A DNA stretch of 64,000 bases from HRBIN16 sp049969495 (lineage in GTDB: Bacteria; Armatimonadota; HRBIN16): positions 1-64,000 of the forward strand of contig JBMFOT010000001.1 of NCBI GenBank assembly GCA_049969495.1, in the 5' to 3' direction. A model generated the notes under the pieces. The model was given only the letters and a program-made list of their open reading frames with translations, searched no databases and was not told the DNA's origin. Made by a program: the position numbers and the translations under genes. This document shows positions 6,242 through 15,148 of this stretch, piece by piece; the first letter of the stretch is position 1, and the number at the start of each line of letters is the position of its first letter.

Positions 6242-8614
6242 ATGAAGGTTGCATTAGGAATCTGCCCTATGTTCGTATTGCTCTGCGCAACTACCGCGCA
6301 ATCGCAGCTGACATTAGCAACCGGTAGCAGAGCACGATTGCCTATCCTCGTGCAATATGGAGCCACTCCAACCGAACGCTACGCCGCCGAAGAACTCGCT
6401 AGCCACCTGCAGCAAATCACCGGAGCACGCTTCGAACTGCGCGAGGTGCATCCGGGCGAAGTGCCCCAAAACGGCATCATCGTCGGACCGGGGCACCTCG
6501 CCGAGGCGGTCTTCCCCGATGTGAAACTGGGCGAATTCGATGGCGAGCAACTCACCATCCGCACTAAAGGCAACTACCTGCTGCTGGCAGGTGGACGGCC
6601 ACGCGGCACTCTGTACGCCGTCTATCGGTTCCTCAGCACGCAATGCGGCGTGCGCTGGTGGGCGCCCTGGGCGACCCACATCCCCAAAAAGAGCACTCTT
6701 CGTCTGCCTGCGCTCGCCATCGAGGAGAAGCCCGCCTTCGAGTACCGCGAACCGTTCTGGTATCCCGCCTTCGATGGTGATTGGGCAGCACGCAACTACT
6801 ATAACGGGAACTCGGCACGCTTGACCGAGAAGCACGGGGGCAAAATCATCTACAAGGGGTTCGTGCACACCTTCTACCCGCTGGTTCCGCCAGAGCAGTA
6901 TTTCGAGAAGCACCCCGAATGGTACAGCCTGATTGGGGGCAAGCGCACTTACCAGCACGCTCAGTTGTGCTGCACCAACCCCGAACTGCGCGAGTTTCTG
7001 GTGGAGCGGGTGCGCCAGTGGCTCAAAGAGTCTCCCGAGGCGAGCATCATCTCCATCTCGCAGAACGACTGGGCAGGCTGGTGTGAGTGCGAGAACTGCA
7101 AAGCGATCGACGAGCGCGAGGGCAGCCATGCGGGTTCGGTGCTGGACATGGTAAACTATATCGCCGAGCGTTTGGAGAAGGAGTTTCCGCATGTGGCGTT
7201 TGACACGCTGGCATACCAGTACACCCGCAAGCCAACGAAGACGCTCAAGCCTCGCCATAACGTGATTGTACGGCTGTGTTCCATTGAATGCAACTTCGCG
7301 CAGCCACTGGAGCATCCCAGCAATCAGGCGTTCGCCGACGACATCCGGGGCTGGTCGAAGATGAGCAATCGGCTGTACGTGTGGGACTACACCACCAACT
7401 TCGCGCATTATGTGCAGCCTCACCCGAACTACTTCTCGCTGGGTCCAAACGTGCGCTTCTTCCACCAGCACGGCGTGCGCGGTCTGTTCGAGCAGGGAGC
7501 GTACCAATCGCACGGCTCGGAGTTTTCGGAGCTGCGGGCGTGGGTACTGGCACAGCTGCTATGGAACCCCTACCAGGATGACCGCAAGCTGATAGACGAG
7601 TTCCTGAAGGGATACTACGGCAAGGCGGCTCCGTATATCAAGAGGTACATGGAGCTGATGCACAGCGCAGCGAAAGACTTCTATATGACCTGCTTCACCG
7701 GCACCAACGCGCCGTTCTTGAACTTTGAGGTATTGAGTGAGGCGGAGAAGCTCTGGCAACAGGCGGAGCGGGCGGTACAGAGCAACCCCGACCTGCTGTG
7801 GCGCGTGAAGCAAGGTCATCTGCCCGTGCGCTACGCCTTCCTCACCAACTGGATGCGACTGCGCCGGGAGTGTCTGCTCAAGGGCAAGCAGTGGCCACTG
7901 CCTCTGTCGCGCAAGGCGGTAGCAGACGAATGGCTCGCTGTGGCTACCGGTGCTGGACCGAAAGGCTGGTCGCCGATGACACACGTCAACGAAGGAGGCT
8001 TGACTCCGCAGAAGTTCGTGGAGCGGTTTGCAGTGGACGAGCCCGACCCTGTCATCCCCGAAAGTATGCGCAAGACCGGCATGGCTCCACCGCCAGCGGA
8101 TATTCCGGGCGTCGATCCGCGTGCCTGCGTGGATGTTCAGGAAACGGTGGCTCACATTACCAACGAGGGTAACTGGGGGGTATACGCAGGCGACCCACTG
8201 GCGTCGGACGGCTTGGCAGTAAAAATGCCCGGCAACCACCATGAGTGGGCATATCATGTACCCGTCTCCTCTCTACCGGAACGTGCCCAGAAGGGCAAGT
8301 GGAAGGTGTACGTGGTGTTGCGTGTGGAGAAGAAGGCGGGGGTAGACCCGCAAAAAGACGCCTTCTGGGCAGGTGTATGGGACACCAAAAATTGGAAATC
8401 CGCAGGCGAGATACGCGGCAAAATCGCCGATACGGACGAGAAGAGTTACCGCTCCTACCTCATTGGCACGGTGGAGATGCACCCGGAGATGTACATCTGG
8501 GTTGCTCCGCCTGCGGCAGACATCGCCGGACCAGTACACGTGAGCGAAGCTGAAGCCAATGTGAAGGCGCTGTGGGTGGATAGGGTGTATCTGGTGCCCG
8601 CCGAGCAAAAGTGA
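6242..8614 (+). CDS. Secreted DUF4838-domain protein (alpha-glucuronidase-like carbohydrate enzyme)
   Basis: A 790-residue exported protein with a signal peptide (about residues 1-21, ending TTAQSQ). Residues about 25-135 look like the alpha/beta N-terminal domain of GH20/GH67-type enzymes (ERYAAEELASHLQQITGARF, NGIIVGPGHLAEAVF, GTLYAVYRFLSTQCGVRWW). Residues about 170-480 match DUF4838, a TIM-barrel-like domain (GFVHTFYPLVPPEQYFEKHP, QLCCTNPELREFLVERV, ISISQNDWAGWCECENC with a CxC..C cluster). The remainder is a beta-rich C-terminal extension. DUF4838 proteins are predicted glycoside hydrolases acting on plant or exopolysaccharide glycans. RBS GGAGG precedes the ATG. The next gene overlaps the stop, indicating an operon of secreted enzymes. 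Confidence 0.85.
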   Translation: MKVALGICPMFVLLCATTAQSQLTLATGSRARLPILVQYGATPTERYAAEELASHLQQITGARFELREVHPGEVPQNGIIVGPGHLAEAVFPDVKLGEFDGEQLTIRTKGNYLLLAGGRPRGTLYAVYRFLSTQCGVRWWAPWATHIPKKSTLRLPALAIEEKPAFEYREPFWYPAFDGDWAARNYYNGNSARLTEKHGGKIIYKGFVHTFYPLVPPEQYFEKHPEWYSLIGGKRTYQHAQLCCTNPELREFLVERVRQWLKESPEASIISISQNDWAGWCECENCKAIDEREGSHAGSVLDMVNYIAERLEKEFPHVAFDTLAYQYTRKPTKTLKPRHNVIVRLCSIECNFAQPLEHPSNQAFADDIRGWSKMSNRLYVWDYTTNFAHYVQPHPNYFSLGPNVRFFHQHGVRGLFEQGAYQSHGSEFSELRAWVLAQLLWNPYQDDRKLIDEFLKGYYGKAAPYIKRYMELMHSAAKDFYMTCFTGTNAPFLNFEVLSEAEKLWQQAERAVQSNPDLLWRVKQGHLPVRYAFLTNWMRLRRECLLKGKQWPLPLSRKAVADEWLAVATGAGPKGWSPMTHVNEGGLTPQKFVERFAVDEPDPVIPESMRKTGMAPPPADIPGVDPRACVDVQETVAHITNEGNWGVYAGDPLASDGLAVKMPGNHHEWAYHVPVSSLPERAQKGKWKVYVVLRVEKKAGVDPQKDAFWAGVWDTKNWKSAGEIRGKIADTDEKSYRSYLIGTVEMHPEMYIWVAPPAADIAGPVHVSEAEANVKALWVDRVYLVPAEQK

Positions 8615-11181
8615 TGCGATACCTCATTCTGAACATGATTCTACTTGCATACGGAGGGGCGATAGCCATGTCTTCGCCGATAAGCCCTGCACCACCGGCA
8701 AGTGGGTTGAACACCTGGCTGGTGCTTGGCACGTTCGACAACACGAACAACGAAGGCTTTGCCCGTGACTGGATTGGCGAAAGCCAGATTCAGCCCGTTC
8801 TCGGAATGAGAAGCGCTGGCAAAGAGTGGCGCTATTTCGACGACCGCACTTTCAGTCGCAACTACGACGACTACAACGACCTGTTCAGCTACTTTGCCGT
8901 CAAGCGGGGGGAAAGCGTCGCCGCACGACTTGTGTACGCGCACATCTACCTGTTCAGCCCAACGGCACGCCCCGCGCACCTGCATCTCGGAGTCGATCAC
9001 CTAGCGAAGGTGTGGCTCAATGGAGAACTGGTCACGGAGATACCGCCGGGTAATTGGCGGCGGGACGCAGTCAGGGTGGCGATCACTCTGCGTCAGGGAT
9101 GGAACCGCCTACTGTTGAAAATCGCCAACACCGAGGAAGGACGGTTTGGTTTCTACGCCAGCCTGACCGACACCCGGGACGCACCGATGCTGGATGTTAT
9201 CCCCTCGGTGAACGGTGATGCCGGTGAACTGGCAATCTGCACGCAGGAGATGTCGGACATCGGTGCGGAGGCTTTACCTGTGGCTTATCGCGATTGGCCT
9301 TACGTGCACGGCGACGCCTTTTCTCCAGCGACCTCCAGCGACGTACAAGGCATCCTGATGCTTGCCCCGCATCTGGCGGTGAAAGCCTCGCCGTTCCGCC
9401 TGCTGGCGCAGGGAGGAACCCCACCCTATCAGTGGGCTCTGCGCCGGGGGCGGCTACCTGCAGGGCTCACGCTGTTGCCAGACGGGCGACTGGTGGGCAC
9501 GGTCGCTGCCAATGCCCGTATCGGCGACTATCCGCTGGCGGTAGAGGTGCGAGATGCTCGAGGTTCTACTGCCACCAAAACCTTCACGCTAAAGGTGAAA
9601 GAACGCCCGAACCGCTGGCTGGAGGAGGCACGGTGTGACGCGCTGATACACGGTCCCGAGAACATGCCCGCCGGAGAGCATCGTGAGCTCGCCCGCCTCA
9701 TGAAGCAGCAGGGCTACGCGCTGGGCATCTGCATCGGTTACAACAACGGCGACCATCGCTATCGCTGGCAGTCCCGCTACCACCCCGATAACCCGCTGGG
9801 TGACGTGCTGATGCCCTACAAACAGGCACTGGAGGCGGAGGGCATCCGCTTCGGTGTGTACATCGGCAACTTCGACGGCGACAACCACGGCGGCGAGAAC
9901 GGTGCGATTCTGGTCGTCGACGAGGTGATGCGGCGCTATCACCCCGCTGCCCTCTGGTTCGACTGGGCAGGCTGGAAGGGCTTTGCTCTGGACGCGCTGT
10001 ACAGCGCCATTCGCGCCCACAACCCCGATACGCTGATCATCCTGAACGGTATACCGACCCTCTTTAACGGGGATTGGGATGTGGTCTGCATGGAGGGGTG
10101 GGGCGCATGGGGGCAGAACCACTGGCGAACCTGGCCCATTCCCCTCTGCTGGTTCAAGCGATCGGTGGTGGAAAGCTGGCGTCTGGTTGCCGACCCGGCG
10201 TTCGAATACTCGCGCGATGTGCATCCCCGATGGGAAGACTACGTCAAAGTGATGATTTCGCTGATTGGCGAGGGGTACGTGGCGAACATCGACCATAGCC
10301 CAACGATCGCTACGCCCATTCGGACGCTGTCCGACTCCATCGTGCTCGGTTGTCATCGTCAGATGGCGGCATGGGCAAACCCGCAGAGTGGTCTCTCGTT
10401 AGCCGAGAGCTACACTCAGGTGTATCCCGCGCCGCTCTCTCCGGCAGCGTGGGGCTACAGTCTCGTGAAAGCAGATGGGAGCGCGCTGTACCTCCATATT
10501 CTGGAATCACCACGGGGCAAAACCGGCATGCCATCGGATGGGCAAATCACCCTGTCTCCCCTACGTGAGCCTGTCCGCCGCGTGGTATGGATGAACCGCA
10601 ACAGAGAACTGCCCTTCACGCAGCAGGGGCCGCAGGTAAGGATAGATGCGCGTCAGGTGGAGCCGGACCCGGCGGTGACTGTGCTGAAGGTGGAACTGGC
10701 GAAGCCGTTGAAACCACCCTTCCCTGCTTTTACATCGCTGCCGCAGCTGCCCCAACGCAGCGCGAACCTGGCGCTGGGCAAACCTGCATGGCTACTGAGC
10801 GCGGACGGACAACGTAACCTGCCCATGAGCGGCTGGGAAGCCTTCGCCTCGCACGGTGTGGATGGCAACCCTTACACTTACGCACAGGCAGGCAACGAAT
10901 GGGCGTGGAGCTACCAGGTAGACCTGCTGAAAACTTACCCTGTGAGGCGCATAGTTATCCGCTTTGGACCGGGCTACGCTACCGAGTATCGGCTGTGGCT
11001 TTCGGAAGACGGCAAACAGTGGCGCGAGGTTGCACACGTGACAGATGGCAAAGGCGGAGTGCGGGAACACCAACTGCCTCCTACACAGGCACGCTATGTG
11101 CGTGTGCAGGCGATGAAGCCAGACGGTCCCAACCAACCAGGGACGCAGATGAGCATTGCCGAGCTGGAAGTGTATCGGTAG
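8614..11181 (+). CDS. Secreted GH29-like multidomain protein with putative-Ig and F5/8 C domains
   Basis: The ATG at 8614 shares its first base with the TGA stop of the DUF4838 gene (a GTG at 8611 is the alternative start), so the pair is coupled. Order: hydrophobic export segment (about residues 1-20), jelly-roll-like N-terminal region with HLGVDHLAKVWLNGE, a putative Ig domain (He_PIG type, about 260-328: GGTPPYQWALRRGRLPAGLT), a TIM-barrel region resembling alpha-L-fucosidase (GIRFGVYIGNFD then YHPAALWFDWAGW near residue 449, where GH29 enzymes carry the nucleophile Asp), and a C-terminal discoidin-like F5/8 C domain (about 715-856). I infer a secreted glycosidase acting on deoxy-sugar-containing glycans; family membership should be tested. 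Confidence 0.75.
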   Translation: MRYLILNMILLAYGGAIAMSSPISPAPPASGLNTWLVLGTFDNTNNEGFARDWIGESQIQPVLGMRSAGKEWRYFDDRTFSRNYDDYNDLFSYFAVKRGESVAARLVYAHIYLFSPTARPAHLHLGVDHLAKVWLNGELVTEIPPGNWRRDAVRVAITLRQGWNRLLLKIANTEEGRFGFYASLTDTRDAPMLDVIPSVNGDAGELAICTQEMSDIGAEALPVAYRDWPYVHGDAFSPATSSDVQGILMLAPHLAVKASPFRLLAQGGTPPYQWALRRGRLPAGLTLLPDGRLVGTVAANARIGDYPLAVEVRDARGSTATKTFTLKVKERPNRWLEEARCDALIHGPENMPAGEHRELARLMKQQGYALGICIGYNNGDHRYRWQSRYHPDNPLGDVLMPYKQALEAEGIRFGVYIGNFDGDNHGGENGAILVVDEVMRRYHPAALWFDWAGWKGFALDALYSAIRAHNPDTLIILNGIPTLFNGDWDVVCMEGWGAWGQNHWRTWPIPLCWFKRSVVESWRLVADPAFEYSRDVHPRWEDYVKVMISLIGEGYVANIDHSPTIATPIRTLSDSIVLGCHRQMAAWANPQSGLSLAESYTQVYPAPLSPAAWGYSLVKADGSALYLHILESPRGKTGMPSDGQITLSPLREPVRRVVWMNRNRELPFTQQGPQVRIDARQVEPDPAVTVLKVELAKPLKPPFPAFTSLPQLPQRSANLALGKPAWLLSADGQRNLPMSGWEAFASHGVDGNPYTYAQAGNEWAWSYQVDLLKTYPVRRIVIRFGPGYATEYRLWLSEDGKQWREVAHVTDGKGGVREHQLPPTQARYVRVQAMKPDGPNQPGTQMSIAELEVYR

Positions 11182-11228
11182 ACAGTACGCCCACGCACCG
11201 TTGTTTGGCTTCTTGCGCCTTGAGGTCT

Positions 11229-11441
11229 TTATGAACCTACCGTTGCCGGAAAACCTGCGGCATCCAGCCGTTGCAGGATGGTATCCACAGTAACTCTGAT
11301 TTCCTCAAACTGCACCTCCACCATTTTGCTGGCAATATCCACGCTCACCTGCTGCACGCCCTCCAGTTTACCCAGCGCGTTGGTGATGGCGTTGGCGCAG
11401 CTCTGGCAAACGATATCTGGGGCGTTCAAACGGATGTACAT
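11229..11441 (-). CDS. Heavy-metal-associated (HMA) domain protein, CopZ-like
   Basis: A 70-residue single HMA domain with the metal-binding CxxC (APDIVCQSCANAITNAL) and the usual beta-alpha-beta-beta-alpha-beta pattern (VQQVSVDIASKMVEVQFEE and ILQRLDAAGFPA). Such proteins carry Cu(I) or similar soft metals in the cytoplasm. The ATG at 11441 is preceded by AAGGAGGA. It lies 11 bases after the M56 peptidase gene, third in a blaI-blaR-like operon. Whether it serves an exporter elsewhere or the sensor system itself is unknown; the metal is inferred from the family. Confidence 0.85.
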   Translation of the reverse strand: MYIRLNAPDIVCQSCANAITNALGKLEGVQQVSVDIASKMVEVQFEEIRVTVDTILQRLDAAGFPATVGS

Positions 11442-11452
11442 CGTCTTCCTCC

Positions 11453-12430
11453 TTAGAAAAGAACACAGTGTATCGTACAGGTAGAATCTCCCCCTGCCAA
11501 CCACAGTGTATACAACACCATCAGACAGATGCCCGCCAGCAACGTCCATGTGCCCCACGCCAATCCCAACGCAGGCACAGGGGGCACGAGAAGCGACTGT
11601 AGCCGCTCTTCCAGCAAACCGCTGTTCGTCCCGAATCCCAGCGAAATCCCTTGCGCACCTGCCTGCTGGTGTAGCAACGTCTTCGCCAGCTCTGTACGAG
11701 GCACGCCAAGTTGTGTTGCGCGCTCATCCGCCAACAGTTCGGCTGCCTGGCTCCAGCGACGAAACGCCGCGCTCCATGCTCCCCATCCTGAGCCAAGCAC
11801 CAGTAACCCCATCGCCAGCGCAAACCACCCATCGCGAGCGCGCAGATGCTGCCACTCATGCGCTACCACAGCGCGCAACTGCACCGGGCTCAGAGCATGT
11901 ACGCTTTCTTGCGAGAGAAAACATGTGCCGGCGTAGACGCCACTGGCACCAGCGGGAATGGGTGCCTCGCGAAAGCGGTGATGCGCCCCATCGGGCACAA
12001 CCTGTCTTAGTACCTGCTGCAGTTTGTCCGATGGCGGACGAGAAATGCGATGCAGCCGACGAAGCATGCCCCGCACAGTCGCGGTGTGAGCACCCAGCCT
12101 CACTATCCATATCCCCAGAAGCGTCGATATCGCCAGCAGGAGTATCCGCATCAGCAAGATACCCGTACTACCCATATGGAGCTGCAGCCAACCGAAGTAA
12201 CACACAGTGTGGTGCGCACAGGGAGGCATTGCTGCCACGAGTGCCGTGAAAAGAGCAACCCACATTGGCTTGAACACCACCACAGCCAGCGCACCTTTTA
12301 ACTGCGCAAGGCTCAAATGGCGACGCCATCGCCACAGCAATGCGCTCAGCGGAGCGGTCATCGCACCGGCAACGACGAACACCAGCATCACCATCACCCA
12401 GCGGGCGAGCAGATGCTCCCAGTTCTGCAC
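11453..12430 (-). CDS. M56 (BlaR1/MecR1-like) membrane metalloprotease
   Basis: About 325 residues with several membrane helices (VMVMLVFVVAGAMTAPLSAL, LLLAISTLLGIWIVRLG, FALAMGLLVLGSGWGAW and a final one near the C terminus) and a cytoplasmic zinc protease motif HEWQH near residue 190 (LRAVVAHEWQHLRARDGWF), plus the distal AELLADERA glutamate. This is the M56 fold used by BlaR1/MecR1 to cleave a BlaI-type repressor. It lacks the C-terminal penicillin-binding sensor domain, so it does not sense beta-lactams in the classic way. The GTG start at 12430, just past the BlaI-like stop, is chosen from gene spacing; the ATG-led longer frame would overlap the regulator. Confidence 0.8.
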   Translation of the reverse strand: MQNWEHLLARWVMVMLVFVVAGAMTAPLSALLWRWRRHLSLAQLKGALAVVVFKPMWVALFTALVAAMPPCAHHTVCYFGWLQLHMGSTGILLMRILLLAISTLLGIWIVRLGAHTATVRGMLRRLHRISRPPSDKLQQVLRQVVPDGAHHRFREAPIPAGASGVYAGTCFLSQESVHALSPVQLRAVVAHEWQHLRARDGWFALAMGLLVLGSGWGAWSAAFRRWSQAAELLADERATQLGVPRTELAKTLLHQQAGAQGISLGFGTNSGLLEERLQSLLVPPVPALGLAWGTWTLLAGICLMVLYTLWLAGGDSTCTIHCVLF

Positions 12431-12435
12431 GTGGG

Positions 12436-12849
12436 CTAGCCCCCTTCCTCCAGTCGACGAATCTCCTCTGCCCACCGCCGCAGCTCATCGGGCGAAACGT
12501 GCTCGGGGGCACGGTGGAAGTACATCGCCAGCGCCTCGGGAAACCTCTCGGCGAGCCGCGCCAGCGCTTCACCAACGATACGTTGCTCCAACTGCTCTCG
12601 ACTGAGCACGGCGCGGTAACGGTAACTTCGCCGCTCGCCGCTGCGCTCTACCAACCCCTTCTTGCACAATCGCTCCAGCGTGGTCGCAATGGTAGTTAGG
12701 GCAACCTGATGCTGTGGGGATACCAGCTGGTGCACTTGCGAGGCAGTGCACGCCCCGTGCTGCCACAGGGTCTCCATCACCGTGCGCTCTAGGTCTCCCA
12801 GCTCCGTGCGCACTCCTGTCGGTTCTGGTTTGAAACGGAAGCGTCTCAT
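12436..12849 (-). CDS. BlaI/MecI/CopY family winged-helix repressor
   Basis: A 137-residue regulator with the family N terminus (LGDLERTVMETLWQHGACTA, then HQVALTTIATTLERLCKKGLV) and a C-terminal dimerisation helix region. These repressors bind operators as dimers and are inactivated by an M56 protease or, in CopY, by copper. There is no C-terminal CxC pair, so direct copper sensing of the CopY kind is unlikely. The ATG at 12849 lies six bases after a TATAAT box, so the mRNA may be leaderless; there is no ribosome binding site. It is first gene of the regulator-protease-HMA operon. Confidence 0.88.
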   Translation of the reverse strand: MRRFRFKPEPTGVRTELGDLERTVMETLWQHGACTASQVHQLVSPQHQVALTTIATTLERLCKKGLVERSGERRSYRYRAVLSREQLEQRIVGEALARLAERFPEALAMYFHRAPEHVSPDELRRWAEEIRRLEEGG

Positions 12850-12855
12850 GACTTC

Positions 12856-12885
12856 ATTATACCCCAAGAGGTTGCACAAACCCAA
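12856..12885 (-). promoter_or_regulatory. Promoter of the blaI-like operon (leaderless)
   Basis: Minus strand TTGGGT (12880-12885), 18 bases, TATAAT (12856-12861). The start codon follows six bases after the -10, so transcription probably begins at or within a base of the ATG. Confidence 0.65.
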
Positions 12886-12993
12886 AATGCGGAACTGGTC
12901 AAAACGGCTCGCTATAGGTGTGTTTCGTATATTCGCAACGACTACCCGCCACCCCTGCGCTCCTTCTGCCTTCGTTCAGGGAAGGATTCCTAT

Positions 12994-13078
12994 AGGACAC
13001 GGATAAACACAGATGAGACGGATTAGCACAGATTGCTTAACCGGGTATATCCGTTGCATCCGTGTCAATCTGTGGGCG
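12994..13078. repeat. Palindromic ACACGGAT repeat element, copy 2
   Basis: Same architecture as 6066-6149: GACACGGATAAACACAGAT, the central GACGGATTAGCACAG box and an inverted right end (TCCGTGTCAATCTGTGG). It lies upstream of the hydrolase gene at 13123. Confidence 0.7.
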
Positions 13079-13122
13079 ATTGCACGGAAGATTGAGGCTT
13101 ACAGACTATGAGGAGAGCAGCA

Positions 13123-14259
13123 ATGTCACGCACCTATCAACATCTGGGAGTATATAGCAACTGGGCAGATGCCGCGAAGAAGGCGCATAAACTGTATCCG
13201 ATAGCCCCACCGGGCAAGAAAACGCAACAGCGTGTCCGGGAGATATTGGGCTTTCATTTCGAGGACGAGCGCCCGCACGAGGTCAGAGTAGAACGGCGCT
13301 GGAAGCGCGACGGGCTGGAAGGCGAAGAGGTATCGTGGTCGGTAGGGTACGGTCCCCGCACGCACGCGTGGGTATTGAAACCCGAAGGAGCGAAGGAACC
13401 GCTGCCGGGCGTGGTTGCCTTGCACGACCACGGCGGCTTCAAGTACTACGGCAAGGAGAAAATCGCCGACGGACCGGACGACACGCCCCCGATGCTGATA
13501 TCCTTCCGCGAGGCATACTACGGCGGTCGTGCCTTTGCCAATGCACTGGCGAAGGAGGGCTTCGTGGTGCTGGTTCCTGATGTGTTCCTGTGGGGTAGCC
13601 GCAAGTTTCCGCTGGAGACCCTCGCCGAGGTAGACCAGAACGCTCGCGAGATGTTGCCTGAATGGCAAAAGGGGGGGCACAGCGTGGACATCATCCAGCG
13701 CTACAACGCCATCGCCGCGGGGCACGAACATCTGGTGGAGAAGTACTGCCACCTGCTGGGCACGACGCTGGCTGGCGTGGTCAGCTACGAGGACAGGGTA
13801 GCGGTAGAGTACCTCGCCTCCCGAAGCGACGTTCGCGCGGACGTGATAGGATGTGTGGGGCTATCGGGTGGGGGATGCCGTTCCGCCCTGCTTCAGGCAA
13901 CCTGCGACCGTATCCGTGCAGCGGTCATCGTGGGCATGATGAGCACGTGGGAGCACCTGCTGGACCACAACGTGGTGACGCATACGTGGATGTTGTTGCC
14001 CTGGGGCTGGGCACGCTACGGCGACTGGACCGACCTTGCCGCATGCCGTGCCCCTTCGCCGCTCCTGGTGCAGTATGACCTCGATGACGGTTTGTTCACG
14101 CAAGAGGGGATGCGGGCGGCGCATCAGCGTCTCTCCTCACACTACCATCGCGCGGGCGCACCTGATAACTATGTGGGCGAGTTCTACCCGGGAGGGCACA
14201 AGTTCGATCTGCAGATGCAAGCCAGCGCGTTCGCGTGGCTGAAGAAGCACCTGGGGTAA
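13123..14259 (+). CDS. Alpha/beta hydrolase (dienelactone hydrolase-like)
   Basis: A 378-residue alpha/beta hydrolase without a signal peptide. The central sheet region reads PLPGVVALHDHGGFKYYGKE; the nucleophile elbow is VIGCVGLSGGGCR (Ser in GLSGGG), the acid is probably in VQYDLDDGLFTQEG and the catalytic His in YPGGHKFDLQ. Many large-genome environmental bacteria carry this family beside carbohydrate genes as predicted esterases or acetyl xylan esterases. I chose the second ATG because GAGGAG is well spaced before it; the ATG at 13108 lacks a site. Substrate unknown. An inverted repeat follows the stop. Confidence 0.8.
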   Translation: MSRTYQHLGVYSNWADAAKKAHKLYPIAPPGKKTQQRVREILGFHFEDERPHEVRVERRWKRDGLEGEEVSWSVGYGPRTHAWVLKPEGAKEPLPGVVALHDHGGFKYYGKEKIADGPDDTPPMLISFREAYYGGRAFANALAKEGFVVLVPDVFLWGSRKFPLETLAEVDQNAREMLPEWQKGGHSVDIIQRYNAIAAGHEHLVEKYCHLLGTTLAGVVSYEDRVAVEYLASRSDVRADVIGCVGLSGGGCRSALLQATCDRIRAAVIVGMMSTWEHLLDHNVVTHTWMLLPWGWARYGDWTDLAACRAPSPLLVQYDLDDGLFTQEGMRAAHQRLSSHYHRAGAPDNYVGEFYPGGHKFDLQMQASAFAWLKKHLG

Positions 14260-14268
14260 ACCGGCGTC

Positions 14269-14349
14269 AGCGGCTAAAGCCGCGCCCTTGCAAACCAACC
14301 CCTGCTTTGGCAGGCTGGCTTTTTGTGGAGGAGAACGGCTTTAGCCGCT
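14269..14349. repeat. Inverted repeat with 14-bp arms
   Basis: Arms AGCGGCTAAAGCCG (14269-14282) and CGGCTTTAGCCGCT (14336-14349) are perfect inverted copies; a small hairpin CCTGC-TTTG-GCAGG (14301-14314) sits in the loop. Each arm is nearly palindromic by itself. It may terminate the hydrolase transcript or be a mobile miniature element. Confidence 0.65.
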
Positions 14350-14410
14350 TGACATTCGCTGCAGACCTCTCTAAACTGTAGCCAAACGCGGTGCAACGAG
14401 GTCAACAACA

Positions 14411-15136
14411 GTGTTGTCGCAGTCTCCCGAAAGACGGAGTGCCATCGGCGCACACAACGTGGACATAAACGACGCTTGGCCAACCAGCGCCCGCGTCATG
14501 CAGAACTACGGAGCATACATCCCTTACAACATGCCGAGCTTGTCGGACTACTCTCTGAGGGTGCGGGTAACAGATGACACGGACGGCTTTACCGATGTTG
14601 CCGAGAAGAGGATGCGAGTGCACTTTCCGATAGAGAGATCCTACAAGTACCATCCCGATTATACAGGCAGGCTCGGCAATGGAAAAATGATCGCGCTTCC
14701 AGTAGTGAATTCAACCGACCGTGAGATAAGAGTAACTCTTACTATTTCGGAGACGCACAGCTTCACGTGGTCCACCCAAGCCAAGTGGAGATTTGATGTA
14801 GAACCCAAAGTCGCAGAGATCACTTTCGGAGTTGCCTACGAACGCATCACAACAGACGAGGAGCAGTACCAGATAGGAAAGTCGGTCGCCGTAGACCTCC
14901 CCGTACCACCTCATCATGTTGCTTACTGTATTGTATATCCGTTTGGGCGCCGCGAGTTTTGGGTGGTAGACCACTACGGTGAGTGTGGTTTTCTGCATCA
15001 AGATGCCTTCCGAGACGATGTCCGTCCAGAGAGATCTGGATTGTCTCCCTGGGTGTTGGTCGTCACCACACGACCTGAAAATGAGCTGCCTCCAGATATG
15101 ACAGTGAACCCACCCGACCCATCTTGGCCTGAGTAA
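14411..15136 (+). CDS. Uncharacterised protein, possibly 5'-truncated
   Basis: Up to 241 residues, AT-richer and with different codon use than its neighbours. The sequence is beta-rich and soluble (SLSDYSLRVRVTDDTDGF, IRVTLTISETHSFTW, VVDHYGECGFL) with no signal peptide or membrane helix. The first possible start (GTG 14411) and the first ATG (about 14495) both lack a ribosome binding site, and the frame stays open upstream to 14375, so the true N terminus may have been lost. It ends 12 bases before the next gene, whose ribosome binding site lies against its stop, so the two are probably one transcript. No family recognised. Confidence 0.5.
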   Translation: MLSQSPERRSAIGAHNVDINDAWPTSARVMQNYGAYIPYNMPSLSDYSLRVRVTDDTDGFTDVAEKRMRVHFPIERSYKYHPDYTGRLGNGKMIALPVVNSTDREIRVTLTISETHSFTWSTQAKWRFDVEPKVAEITFGVAYERITTDEEQYQIGKSVAVDLPVPPHHVAYCIVYPFGRREFWVVDHYGECGFLHQDAFRDDVRPERSGLSPWVLVVTTRPENELPPDMTVNPPDPSWPE

Positions 15137-15148
15137 GGAGGTGGCAGT

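Noticed and set aside
14269..14349. CRISPR repeat pair
   Set aside because: Two inverted arms rather than direct repeats with spacers; no cas genes in the window.
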